Shown here: positions 1-9,100 of the stretch, piece by piece
Layout: each line of letters starts with the position of its first letter
How positions within the stretch are numbered: the first letter of the stretch is position 1
Assembly (NCBI GenBank): GCA_964448055.1
Contig: CAYUVB010000023.1
Coordinates: 1-23,650, forward strand
DNA from: WANQ01 sp964448055
GTDB taxonomy: Archaea; Thermoproteota; Thermoprotei_A; Sulfolobales; WANQ01
Length of the DNA: 23,650 nucleotides
Reading direction: 5' to 3'
Translations under genes and position numbers: made by a program
The notes under the pieces: generated by a model
What the model was told of the DNA's origin: nothing
Seen by the model: the letters and a program-made list of their open reading frames with translations, nothing else
Databases searched by the model: none

Positions 1-222
1 GTGTATCAGCTAGGAAACCTCATACTATACCTCTTAACAGGTTATAGCATTGATGGTGAAGATGTATTCAAGAAAGACCATGTGCAACAAACACTAGGAA
101 AGGTAGCTAACACCAAGCTTAGGAGTCTCTTATTCAATATGCTAAGACCAGATCCTGAGGAAAGACCGAGCATGGACGAAGTATTAAGGAAACTCGTAAA
201 AATTTACCATGAACTAGGATAG
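1..222 (+). CDS. Serine/threonine protein kinase, C-terminal end (partial)
   Basis: The reading frame is open to the window edge, so the GTG at base 1 is probably an internal valine and the gene begins outside. The 73 visible residues match the end of a eukaryotic-type kinase C-lobe. YQLGNLILYLLTG resembles subdomain IX (usually D-V-Y-S-L-G), and PDPEERPSMDEVL near residues 50-62 matches subdomain XI, where the R of ERP normally salt-bridges to the APE glutamate. Nothing follows the kinase fold except about ten helical residues, so there is no C-terminal sensor domain. The catalytic and ATP-binding motifs lie outside the window, so activity cannot be judged. The gene ends 64 bases before the convergent vapC stop. 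Confidence 0.7.
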   Translation: MYQLGNLILYLLTGYSIDGEDVFKKDHVQQTLGKVANTKLRSLLFNMLRPDPEERPSMDEVLRKLVKIYHELG

Positions 223-286
223 CAGGCTTTTCTGGCTAGGGCATGAGTTTATTACTAAGTGTTTTAGGATTAGTTATCGTATTGGT

Positions 287-748
287 TCATGGTGTTTCCT
301 CTAGGAATTTTACTCCTAGTTTTCTTAGTGTGTCTTGTACAGGCTTCATTTCCTTCTCTATTTTCTTGAATAGTGGTGTTGCGTGTAGTGTTTCTGCTGT
401 TGCGATAACATAGCAGTCCGGTAGGGCTATATGTAAAAGTTTCTTTAGCTCACCTGCTCTCAAGGCTATGTTTTCGTCAATACCTATTACCTCGACTTGC
501 CTCTTAAGCCACATAATATAGTTTAGTGCCTCATTGTTTGGATCAGATACTTTTGCTACCTGATATATTCTTGACGCTACGTATAGTGTTTCACTTAATG
601 TAACATAGCTAACGTATAGTTTAAGTTTACCAGTAGCTGCTTCCTTGAACAATTTCTCAACTTTACTCCTATACGGAGCTTTCCTCACTATATACTCTAC
701 TAGAACGCTTGTATCAAGAACTAGACTTGTCTTCCCTAAGGATTCCAC
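287..748 (-). CDS. vapC: PIN-domain toxin, VapC family
   Basis: This 153-residue protein has the length and motif spacing of a VapC ribonuclease. Visible acidic residues are D12 (LVLDTSVLVEY), E53 (TLSETLY) and D111 (ALPDCYVIATA), three of the usual PIN metal-binding positions. VapC toxins cleave RNA in a Mg-dependent way and are held inactive by the partner antitoxin. The start is GTG at 748, with GGGTG at 756-760 seven bases upstream. It overlaps the end of the AbrB-type antitoxin gene by 35 bases, the usual coupled antitoxin-first layout. The cellular target cannot be inferred from sequence. Confidence 0.87.
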   Translation of the reverse strand: MESLGKTSLVLDTSVLVEYIVRKAPYRSKVEKLFKEAATGKLKLYVSYVTLSETLYVASRIYQVAKVSDPNNEALNYIMWLKRQVEVIGIDENIALRAGELKKLLHIALPDCYVIATAETLHATPLFKKIEKEMKPVQDTLRKLGVKFLEETP

Positions 749-962
749 TATGTTTCACCCTTTCAACCATGTATTCCTCACCAAGTATCTTTTCAACGAG
801 TTCTAAGTCAACATCAACTACCATTGGAGGCTTCAACGGTTTTATGATAAGCATGTTCTCCTTAGCCTCCACTACTACTTCGCTATCCTCGTTTATACCA
901 GAAGCCTCTCTTAGCTTCTTAGGCAAGATCAATACACCCTTTTTCCTAACCCTTAGAATCAT
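714..962 (-). CDS. vapB: AbrB/SpoVT-family antitoxin, VapB
   Basis: A short protein whose first 45 residues form the swapped-hairpin AbrB/MazE fold: VRKKGVLILPKKLREA, then GINEDSEVVVEAKENMLIIKP. The remaining acidic/basic tail (about residues 48-82) is the usual toxin-wrapping segment. Its gene lies first and overlaps the VapC gene by 35 bases, so the two are co-translated. I chose ATG at 962; a TTG two codons upstream (968) is possible, and neither has a strong Shine-Dalgarno. AbrB-type antitoxins normally bind their own promoter, alone or with the toxin, which fits the three repeats directly upstream (983-1036). Confidence 0.82.
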   Translation of the reverse strand: MILRVRKKGVLILPKKLREASGINEDSEVVVEAKENMLIIKPLKPPMVVDVDLELVEKILGEEYMVERVKHSGILREDKSSS

Positions 963-982
963 CCGCAAATGCTCGCCCAGAG

Positions 983-1036
983 CAATAAGGGTTAAACTAT
1001 GGGATAAAAGGTTAACTCATACAATAAGGGTTAAAC
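983..1036 (-). promoter_or_regulatory. Three iterons in the vapBC promoter, putative autoregulatory operator
   Basis: Three copies of a 14-15 base direct repeat occur just upstream of vapB. On the plus strand they read CAATAAGGGTTAAAC (983-997), GATAAAAGGTTAAC (1003-1016) and CAATAAGGGTTAAAC (1022-1036). The GGTTAA cores are 20 and 19 bases apart, about two helical turns, so bound proteins would sit on one face of the DNA. A TATA-like GATTAAATTC lies at 1044-1053 on the minus strand, which puts the predicted transcription start inside the repeats. This is what repression by VapB or VapBC would need; binding itself is inference. Confidence 0.55.
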
Positions 1037-1355
1037 CACAACAGAATTTAATCTTCACATCAAAGATGTTTGAATTATTGATATAACTAGTTATACTTTC
1101 CAATGAAGAAATCTTTCATGCTATAATTTATCCACTAGCAGCTTCTACCTCAGTATTTCAATAGTATATTTACTCAACCGTAATTATGAAACTTAGGATA
1201 TTTGTTCCAAGTCTATAATAATGATGTTTATCTTGAATAGAATTTCTTGTAGATGAATGCTAGTTGGTTCAAGGTTTCATGGTTAGATATATTGTTCTGT
1301 CAATGAATGATATAGGTAGGTATAATGTGTTGGCATTAAGTTAAGGGTGTAGCTA
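1037..1355. other. Gene-free stretch between vapB and the TSUP gene
   Basis: I see no coding frame of convincing composition on either strand. The stretch holds the probable vapB TATA element (1044-1053, minus strand), a perfect 14-base palindrome TATAACTAGTTATA at 1082-1095, and, at its right end, GGGTG (1345-1349), the Shine-Dalgarno of the next gene. No RNA-like GC-rich island is present. Confidence 0.4.
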
Positions 1356-1961
1356 GTGTTACATAATTTGCTGATATTGTTCGCTGGTGCTATTGGCATT
1401 GGTTTCGTTTCAGCTATTACTGGGATTGGTGGAGGCAGCTTAATGGTACCGTTTATGGTATTGGTGTTGAACTATGATGTGAAAGTAGCCATAGCTATAA
1501 GTCTACTCTGTATTGTGGTAACTTCATCCTCAGCTGCTAGTACATATCTTAGGAGAGGATTAGTTAACATGGATATTGCATTGCTTTTGGAGCCAGCTAC
1601 AGCACTTGGNNNNNNNNNNNNNNNNNNNNNNNNNNNNNNNNNNNNNNNNNNNNNNNNNNNNNNNNNNNNNNNNNNNNNNNNNNNNNNNNNNNNNNNNNNN
1701 NNNNNNNNNCTACCTATTAAGGTGGCTGTCGCAACTAGTTCCTTTATGGTTGGTTTGACTGCTGCTAGTGGCGGGATAATATACTTAACTAGAGGGTTAA
1801 CAGATCCTCTATCCGTAATAGCTCTAGCACTAGGTATAGTACCTGGAGCAATCCTAGGTGCTAGATGTATGAGAAAGCTTAAGCCAAGAATTGTAAGGAT
1901 TATCTTTTCATCTATATTACTCTATGCATCAATTAGGTTGTTGTACTCTATACTTGTATAG
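1356..1961 (+). CDS. Sulfite exporter TauE/SafE (TSUP) family permease, interrupted by an assembly gap
   Basis: A multi-helix membrane protein of the TSUP (DUF81) family, which moves sulfite, sulfonates or other organic acids across the cytoplasmic membrane. The N-terminal half carries the family signature ITGIGGGSLMVPFMVL (about residues 21-36). The C-terminal half repeats the pattern in degenerate form (GLTAASGGIIYLTRG) and a conserved GAILGARCMRKLK stretch follows. The start is GTG at 1356, with GGGTG seven bases before it. Exactly 100 Ns lie in the middle. The visible protein is 201 codons including the gap against roughly 240-260 for the family, so the gap probably hides more than 100 bases. 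The next gene is a DUF1634 partner 15 bases downstream. Confidence 0.82.
   Translation: MLHNLLILFAGAIGIGFVSAITGIGGGSLMVPFMVLVLNYDVKVAIAISLLCIVVTSSSAASTYLRRGLVNMDIALLLEPATALXXXXXXXXXXXXXXXXXXXXXXXXXXXXXXXXXXLPIKVAVATSSFMVGLTAASGGIIYLTRGLTDPLSVIALALGIVPGAILGARCMRKLKPRIVRIIFSSILLYASIRLLYSILV
1610..1709. other. Scaffold gap of 100 Ns inside the TSUP gene
   Basis: Exactly 100 Ns, a conventional placeholder length. The two flanks stay in one frame across it, but this is not evidence that the true gap is 100 bases. Confidence 0.95.
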
Positions 1962-1976
1962 GTGTGGTGAAGCATA

Positions 1977-2240
1977 GTGTACGAGGTTCCATCAATTATT
2001 TTAAGATATGGAGTACTTGCTGGCTTGGCCTTAACATTTGTGGGTATTATAGTTAATCAAGTACTACACATAAACACTATTATAATGCTTGGTCTACTAA
2101 CCATAGTATTAACACCTTTAGTATCGTTATTCACTATAAGTGTTCTGCTACTGTTAAGGAAAGATATCTACGGCTTTATCTTATCCCAGCTAGCAATAAT
2201 CATCATACTAGCCTCTATAATAACATCACTCTACGAGTAA
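1977..2240 (+). CDS. DUF1634 family small membrane protein
   Basis: An 87-residue hydrophobic protein with three predicted membrane helices (about residues 8-30, 33-60 and 66-84). Pattern and length match DUF1634 proteins: an initial RYGVLAGLALTFVGIIV helix, a central LGLLTIVLTPLVSLF helix, and a short charged turn (LLRKDIYG) before the last helix. In archaea and bacteria DUF1634 genes are commonly found beside TauE/SafE genes, and here the gene starts 15 bases after the TSUP stop on the same strand, so the two are almost certainly one operon and perhaps one complex. The start is GTG at 1977 with a GGTG-rich stretch just upstream. The biochemical role is unknown. Confidence 0.72.
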   Translation: MYEVPSIILRYGVLAGLALTFVGIIVNQVLHINTIIMLGLLTIVLTPLVSLFTISVLLLLRKDIYGFILSQLAIIIILASIITSLYE

Positions 2241-2396
2241 GCATAATCTAGTTGGCGCCACGTAGCTAGTCTTATGTTAGAGCAGGGACAATATACGCCT
2301 TGGTAGTTAAGTGGGGACGAAGACCTTTATGAATAAACGGACCCGATAGGTTATTTAGTACGTTCTTGGCTTCATAGTGTCTGGTGCTTAGACGAT

Positions 2397-3018
2397 TTGA
2401 CGATACGTGTTATTTCATTTGATTGTTATGGTACATTGTTTGACTGGCTGTATGGTATTCGTAGCGTACTGGAATATTTGTTTAAACGTGATGTACTAGA
2501 GGAGTTCTTTGAATGTGAACGCGAGGAAATATCAACGTTTAAGCATTATTCAGAGGTTCTATGTAGATGTCTTAGAAGACTTATGGAGAATTATGGGTTA
2601 ACTTATGATGATAGATACTGTGAGGCACTGGTATTAGCGTTTGCTAAGTCCCCTCCGTTCCCAGATGTTGTTCCAGGGCTACGGTTACTTAAGGAGAAAG
2701 GGGTTAAGACTCGCTATTATATCGAATACTGAGTACGGGCTTATAGGTATAACATTAACGGGTATGAAGGAATTCTTTGACTGGATTATAACTGCAGAGC
2801 ACACGGGATATTATAAGCCCCATTTAGAGGCATTTCGTAGAGCATATGACTTCATGGGTGTTAGCTTAGATGAGGTTTTACATGTACCTGCGTATCCATA
2901 TTATGACCTTGAACCTGCAAGAAAGCTAGGCGTAAAGACATTGATGATCGATAGGTATGGATATAGTTGGAGTCCTAAGGTGAAGAGCCTAGAAGAAGTA
3001 ATAAATTATATTAAATAG
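2397..3018 (+). pseudogene. HAD-superfamily hydrolase (haloacid dehalogenase-like), broken by a +1 frameshift
   Basis: Two overlapping frames together encode one HAD hydrolase. The first (TTG at 2397, GGTG at 2383-2386) carries motif I, SFDCYGTLFDW, with nucleophile D9 and acid D16, and a helical cap. It runs off frame after LRLLKEKG. The second frame resumes with LRLAIISNTEYG (motif II) and GYYKPHLEAF (motif III lysine). Removing one G from the AAAGGGG run at 2697-2703 joins them into a 206-residue protein, a normal length. Motif IV is unusual: HVPAYPYYDLEPA replaces the usual HVGD...D, so one metal-binding aspartate is missing. The break may be a sequencing error in the homopolymer or a real mutation. 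Confidence 0.78.
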
Positions 3019-3021
3019 GAG

Positions 3022-4227
3022 CTAGGTACAAGGCTTTATCACGTCATTGTCGCATAATTCCTTTATATCTTTGTCACTATATCCTAGTTCCTTTAGAATC
3101 TTTATTGTATGTTCACCTAGTAATGGCGGATACTGTTTACTCATAGGTCTCTCATTATTTATCCATACGGGATATACTAGCTGTGGAATCTCGCCTAGAA
3201 GAGGATGAGATAATTTAGTAACTATTCTACGTGATTTTACGTGGGGGTCCTTGAATACCTCATCTACTTCGTAAACCGGTGCTACTGGAACACCATATTC
3301 TCTAAACAACTTAATCCAGTAATCTCGTGGCTTCTTTGAGAATATCTCTTGTAGTATTCCTATTAGTTCTTCTCTATTCTTTACTCTGTTAGGGTTTGTT
3401 TTAAACCTTGGATCTTCTGCTAGTTTAAGTTCTCCTAATGCTTTACAAGCTTTCTCCCATAATCTATCATTAGCTGCTGCTAGTATGAAGTATTTTCCAT
3501 CACTAGCTCTAAACGCCTGGTATGGTACTATTGATGGATGCGCTGAACCCATTCGCTTAGGTTTCCTACCTGTCATTAAGCATATTATTGGTATGTAGAC
3601 CATTGAGTATATAGCTGTATCATACATTGGTACCTCTATATAAACCGATCCCCTAACCCTACCCTCCCTTTTAGCCAATAGAGCTGCAACTATGTTTAAT
3701 GCAGCAAGATAACCAGTCATCACATCGAATAATGCAAAGCTTACCCTTACTGGCGGTCTCCCTTCTTCACCTGTTGAAGCCATTAATCCACTCAATGCCT
3801 GTATGATTATGTCATAGGCTGGTAGATCACGGTAGGGCGTGTTATCTAAGCCAAAGCCCTTAATACTACAGTATACTAGTTCTGAATTCACCTTAAACAA
3901 GGTGTCTGGATCTACTCCTAGCTTCTCCCTTACACCTGGTCTATAATTCTCTACTACTACATGGGCTTTACTAGCTAAACGATAAATTATTTCCCTACCT
4001 TTACTTGTCTTTAAGTCCACTACTATGCTCTCCTTGCCACGGTTTATACTTGAGAAGTACGCACTAAACCCCTTTACATGAGGTGCCCAGCTACGTGTCT
4101 CATCGCCATAGGGAGGCTCTACTTTTATCACTCTTGCACCTAGATCAGATAATAGCATGGTAGCAAAGGGTCCTGCAAGTGTATGGCTTAGGTCAAGTAC
4201 TAGTATTCCTTCTAAGAGCTTAACCAT
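3022..4227 (-). CDS. Family III CoA-transferase (CaiB/BaiF type)
   Basis: A 401-residue protein of the CaiB/BaiF (formyl-CoA transferase-like) family, which moves CoA between carboxylic acids through an aspartyl-CoA thioester. The N-terminus is typical: LEGILVLDLSHTLAGPFATML, then LGARVIKVEPPYGDETR. The catalytic aspartate is probably the D of SFALFDVMTGY, about residue 168 from the chosen start. VVENYRPGVREKLG and PSIVPYQAFRASDGKYFILA are further family blocks. The start is set by GGGGTG at 4235-4240, seven bases before ATG 4227; a TTG five codons upstream lies on the Shine-Dalgarno and is unlikely. The gene is monocistronic and convergent with the HAD gene three bases away. The acyl substrate cannot be told. 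Confidence 0.88.
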   Translation of the reverse strand: MVKLLEGILVLDLSHTLAGPFATMLLSDLGARVIKVEPPYGDETRSWAPHVKGFSAYFSSINRGKESIVVDLKTSKGREIIYRLASKAHVVVENYRPGVREKLGVDPDTLFKVNSELVYCSIKGFGLDNTPYRDLPAYDIIIQALSGLMASTGEEGRPPVRVSFALFDVMTGYLAALNIVAALLAKREGRVRGSVYIEVPMYDTAIYSMVYIPIICLMTGRKPKRMGSAHPSIVPYQAFRASDGKYFILAAANDRLWEKACKALGELKLAEDPRFKTNPNRVKNREELIGILQEIFSKKPRDYWIKLFREYGVPVAPVYEVDEVFKDPHVKSRRIVTKLSHPLLGEIPQLVYPVWINNERPMSKQYPPLLGEHTIKILKELGYSDKDIKELCDNDVIKPCT

Positions 4228-4270
4228 GATGTTGCACCCCAAGTTACTGTTTCGTCTTAAGAGTGGATAA

Positions 4271-4280
4271 CTATAAATAC
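4271..4280 (-). promoter_or_regulatory. TATA box of the CoA-transferase gene
   Basis: On the minus strand GTATTTATAG lies about 48 bases upstream of the ATG at 4227. With the usual 25-27 base offset, transcription would start near 4249 and give a leader of about 20 bases that contains GGGGTG. Called from sequence similarity to archaeal TATA boxes only. Confidence 0.4.
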
Positions 4281-4343
4281 TAAGTGTCTTAAGTCTATTA
4301 GCAATGCTCTAAACCTCCTCTAAGGAAGATCTTTGGGTGGCAT

Positions 4344-4691
4344 GTGTTGTTAGAGTTCTTGTCGGCTTTTAGTGTTAGACTTATTGTTGGTGTATTGTTC
4401 CTTGTAGCAGGGATCATATCTTATCATATGCTGGGTAGTAAGGGTTTACCTATACTAGTATCAATTGGACCAATAATCTATGGTTTATGGACTTTAACAT
4501 CGGCGGTAATTAATGTCTTCATACTGTATCAGGTTATACATAATGATCATCAGCGTTTAGTCCACTTAGCATTCTATAACAGTATACTATCGTTCATAAG
4601 TATTGGTGTACTAGTAGTATTCGTAGTATTGTTCATAGTAGGTATTAATAGCTTAGCTGAGAAATGTAGAAAGGTTCAGGAGGAAGGTTAG
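4344..4691 (+). CDS. Small membrane protein of unknown function
   Basis: I do not recognise a family. The 115-residue product has four hydrophobic segments (about residues 8-27, 34-52, 53-65 and 74-103) and a short, charged, presumably cytoplasmic tail (AEKCRKVQEEG). A polar VIHNDHQRLVHLAF stretch in the middle is the only notable soluble segment. The start could be GTG 4344 or TTG 4347, since GGGTGG at 4335-4340 sits three or six bases away. The gene stands alone, between the divergent CoA-transferase gene and the convergent ABC permease gene. The 199 bases that follow (4692-4890) show no gene on either strand. Confidence 0.6.
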   Translation: MLLEFLSAFSVRLIVGVLFLVAGIISYHMLGSKGLPILVSIGPIIYGLWTLTSAVINVFILYQVIHNDHQRLVHLAFYNSILSFISIGVLVVFVVLFIVGINSLAEKCRKVQEEG

Positions 4692-4890
4692 GGAATATTC
4701 TCTTGAGAAGTACTCTACCGTAATCCTTATCATTTAATGCTCGAATCCTATTGGTTTAGTATTTACTCTTCAGCACATGAATGTGTCTGAGAATGGTTAT
4801 TCCCACCTTCTCTACTCATCTTTACAATAGTTTCCTTTACTCATTCCATCATTTTATATTACTGGAGTTGGAAATATCAGTGTAAGCATG

Positions 4891-6114
4891 TTACTCGTAT
4901 CTTAGTGCTACTGCTGGTGGGATCTTAGCGGCACGGTATGCTGGGAATATTCCACCTATTATCCCAACTAATACCACTATGCCTATGGTGTTAAGGATTA
5001 GATCTGGTGTTATCGCTGGCGGAGCTGATATTACTACATTTGCTGTCCCGGCTTCTATTACGAAACCTCTTGACGCGAGTATGTGAGCTCCTATAACACC
5101 TAGTGTTATTCCTACACCTCCTCCTATGAGGCTCATTACAAGGCTTTCAGAGAGTATCATGAATAGCACTTGGTTATTAGTAAAGCCTACAGCTTTCATT
5201 ACACCTATTTCTCTAATCCTCTCTATTACAGAGGTTATCATTGTTGCAGCTACACCAGCTACGGCCACAGCAAAGGCTGCTAAACTTGTGGAGAACGTTA
5301 TAAAGTCCATTGCACCTGTAATAGAGTTTATCACCTTTGCTATACCTTGGAATGAGATCACATTAACATTTCCACGATACATTCTTCTTATACTGTTCTC
5401 TATTTGCATTACTAGTCCACTATTCTCAGCTAGTATGAGTATTCCGCTCCATTCCTTGAGTCCTAGTAACCTCTTACCTGCTTCCGGGCTTAGGAACACA
5501 GTTGTATCGGGGCTAAGGAAGAATGCTCCACCAAATTTATCAAGTATACCAGCAACTAAGACGTTAACTCGTTTTACCTTGACTTTGCCTCCAGCTTCAA
5601 CTGTATATATGGTTAACGTTATTGTATCTCCTACGAAATATACTTGATTACCGTTCTCGTCGAACGCTATATCGTATCCTATAACAGCTTTCACTATATC
5701 GCTTTGAGACGGAATACTGCCTTCAAGTAATTCAAGGCTACCTATAGCTTCAAATATCAGGATTATTGGTACAGCGTAGACTATGATCTCTTTATCCTCA
5801 TCACCTACTTTAACTGTGGCTCTAGTCATATAGAATGGCTCAGCATGTTTGACCCCGGGGATACTCCTTAGGGCGTCAACATCATCTTGACTTAACTTAT
5901 AGTCTCCTGTAGATTGTACTACTATGAGGTTTTGTCCAAGTGCTTCAAGCTGGCTTGTAACATAGTTTGAGTACCCTCTAACAACACTTGACATGGTTAC
6001 TAACGCTATTGGACCGATAGCTATACCTATAATTGTAAGTATAGCTCTAAGCCTTCTTTCAGATAATGTTTTAAGGGCTAGTCTTAGTGCATCTATTAAA
6101 AAACTTATGTTCAA
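4891..6114 (-). CDS. ABC transporter permease, MacB/FtsX type
   Basis: The 407-residue protein has the MacB-permease layout. One N-terminal helix (about 22-46, LRAILTIIGIAIGPIALVTM) is followed by a roughly 220-residue extracytoplasmic MacB_PCD domain (about 47-265). The FtsX domain follows, with three more helices, the conserved ERIREIGVMKAVGFTNNQVLFMI block and a terminal GGIFPAYRAAKIPPAVALRYE. Such four-helix permeases do not form a channel but transmit ATP-driven movement to the outside of the membrane. The TTG start overlaps the stop of the upstream giant-protein gene by four bases (TTGA), and GAGGAG at 6123-6128 is the Shine-Dalgarno, so translation is coupled. Partners are the ATPase at 10667-11398 and the giant surface protein. 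Confidence 0.87.
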   Translation of the reverse strand: MNISFLIDALRLALKTLSERRLRAILTIIGIAIGPIALVTMSSVVRGYSNYVTSQLEALGQNLIVVQSTGDYKLSQDDVDALRSIPGVKHAEPFYMTRATVKVGDEDKEIIVYAVPIILIFEAIGSLELLEGSIPSQSDIVKAVIGYDIAFDENGNQVYFVGDTITLTIYTVEAGGKVKVKRVNVLVAGILDKFGGAFFLSPDTTVFLSPEAGKRLLGLKEWSGILILAENSGLVMQIENSIRRMYRGNVNVISFQGIAKVINSITGAMDFITFSTSLAAFAVAVAGVAATMITSVIERIREIGVMKAVGFTNNQVLFMILSESLVMSLIGGGVGITLGVIGAHILASRGFVIEAGTANVVISAPPAITPDLILNTIGIVVLVGIIGGIFPAYRAAKIPPAVALRYE

Positions 6115-9100
6115 GGTATGGTCTCCTCAAGTCTTCTTCCATGTTTCTTAAGATAACGGTATAGTAGTAAGGCTATTATACCTAGGAAGGCTATTACTGC
6201 GATAACAACTATTAAGCGGGATGTAGGGAAGAATTCTTCCTCGGCAACAGTAGTCGTCTCATTTATTTGTATAACTGTTACTGGTAGGGTTTCGGATACT
6301 ATATGTATCATATTGTATTCATCACGGTATACTGCTTCTACTCTAACGGTACTTACTTGTGTAGGTGTACTTAATTCCACGCGGAAGGCTGATTGTGATG
6401 CGGGGTCTATATCACCTATAAACGATGATGCTATATTGTTACCTGCAATAACTCTAACTTCAACACTTCGAGCAGTGGATAAGCCATAGTTTACTAGAGT
6501 ACCACTAACAACAAGTCTTCCTCCACGTAACTCTGCTTTTACATCAGATGAGAACCTCATGTCTATAAACGGCTCTATGAGTACAGTTGTAGAAGTATTG
6601 AAGACATATTGTTTTCCGCTTACATCACGGTACAATACGGTTATTATCAATGGTAGCGACGAGTACTGTAGCATAGCACCTTCTGCTCCATAAGCTATGC
6701 TTGTTGGATTATATCGTAGAGTAAACGTAATGTTTGCAGGTCTACCCGGATACAAGATATTCATGTACTTTACACTATCTACTGGTAAAGCTATTGGTGA
6801 TTTAGGTATAAGGTAGATATACACGTTGTACATGGGTGAACTACCATCATTTACTATTGTTAACGATAATTCGCCAGTACCATTAACTATTCTAAGAGTC
6901 TTAGGAGACCATACTGTAATAACCTTAGTTGAACCAGTAATCCTTATCGGTATTGTGAAGTTTATCCTCCTAACATTACCCCATTGATCTATGAAGTTTA
7001 ATGTAGCATTAGCATAGTAGATGCCAGTTCTATTCACTAACAAGTTCAATGGTATATTAAATTCTATTATATCGCCTTCACCGAATCTCGNNNNNNNNNN
7101 NNNNNNNNNNNNNNNNNNNNNNNNNNNNNNNNNNNNNNNNNNNNNNNNNNNNNNNNNNNNNNNNNNNNNNNNNNNNNNNNNNNNNNNNNNTACTCTTATT
7201 CTAGCACCGCCTGCTTCTACTACATAGTCTACTTTAATCTTCGCTGGATAAGTTCCTGGTTTGACAACTCCTACATTTAATGTGAATGTAGCTGTAAAGG
7301 TATTTAATGATTGTATAGGACCAGATATGTATGCTTCTCCTCTACCAGTTACAGGGTTAAAGCCCTTTGGAACCTCTAGTTCAACTAGTATACCGGAGAT
7401 AGGATAGGGCCATCGATTAGCGATGGTTACAGTGTATGTAGCATTCTCGGTTAGTGGATACACAGGCCAGTTGTTGGTCCAGCCATAGCCTATTATCTCT
7501 AATCCTTTGCCACCAGCGTATCTTTCTACTCTTAGCATTATCTCATAGCTAGTATTATCTACTACGTGTACGCCATAGTTTCTAAACAAGTACTCTATAA
7601 GTACGTTCAATGATATTATGCCTGCAGAAGTATTGGCGAGATCTAGATGGAATACATTAGAACAAGTGGTACCAGGTGCAAGCGCGCCACAGTAGCTTGT
7701 ATCCTCTAGTATACTTACACTATTATTCAATGGTTTAATTCTGACTACTACACCATCAGCCGTATACCTACTAGGGTTATAGACGACTATAGTTAGTGGG
7801 GCGTTACGATTGTATTCGAATACTGTTGTAGGAGTACGAGTACCCCAATACCACTCGATAGGTATAGGTTTAGGAAGGTATTGCTGAATATCATCTACCA
7901 CAACATTGAACTCTATGCTCTGAGTATAGATATTTGTTGCACCATTGGCTCTCACAATATACGTAGTATTTAGTACTATGGGGTAGATACCTGGTTTCAT
8001 GTTCTTATCTACATCTACGTGTAAGTTCAATGTACACGTACTACCGCCATTAACACCTCCTGGACATGTTCCATCTATTCCTTTAATAACTAGTCCTTTA
8101 GGAGACGTTGCATTAATCTTCATAGCAGTTATAGCGTAAGGCTTCACGTTCAGTAGTGTAACCCTGATAACTACGTCTTTAGCTGATGGTAGTAGAGGTG
8201 AGTATTCTCCACGGAATAGTGTTTCAACTCTTGATAATACTAGTAAGTTCTCACTGGTTTTCACATGTAGTGTTGTCTTAATGGTCTTTGTAGCCTTATA
8301 GTATCCTTCACCAAGTCTTATAATAGCGTTTAATTCAAGTATTAAAGGTATTTCATTATACTTTACCTTAACTTCTACTCCTCTAATATCACTTGATACT
8401 ATATCGCCATAACCTATAGGTCCACGTACTACTTGTATACTTGTATTCCTACCATCACTGAATAGTACTCCACTTATATTGGGTCTTACTATTAATACAA
8501 TGCTTTCTACATTGTCTATGCTTAAACTTTGGAATACTAAGTGGATTGTGTTACCATAAGTTTCTTGAGAAGCCTCATCCATCCATGTGGCATCAATTAG
8601 CGTTACATTCAATCTAGGCTCAAAAACCTCTAATGGTATTGCATAGTATCTTGTAATCCATGTAGTAGAACCATGAACGCTTACTAGCATTTTAACTGTA
8701 AACGTGATCGTAGCTATGCCAGGATTTGTTGTAACTATATCTATAGGTTCAGTGCTTATTCTAATTGTTTGCCCGAAGTTGTAGTTCCCGGTAATAGTTA
8801 TGTTCTTCTTACGTGTATTATCTTCGAATACTAGTTGAGGTGGAAGATTAATCGTTGCCTTAATGCTCTGAATATTTACTGGTTCGTTTACAATGAATTC
8901 AATGTATGCTCTAATACCAGTTGATGTAGTGTACGCTCTACCACTAGTCCAGCCATAGCTTACTACTCTTAACGGGTCTCTTCCATATGAATACACTTCT
9001 ACAATTATCGGCATAGTAATATTGAATTCACTATAAGAGTTATCTCTACTCCTCACAATACCGTTCATAATCAATTTGAACAAGTATTTCCCAGGTTTAA

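Noticed and set aside
709..1086. Plus-strand open frame over the vapB gene and its promoter
   Set aside because: It is antisense to vapB, serine/threonine-rich in a way typical of a reverse-strand shadow, has no ribosome site and covers the iterons.
4228..4242. TTG 4242 as start of the CoA-transferase
   Set aside because: The GGGGTG box lies inside this extension and is correctly spaced for ATG 4227.
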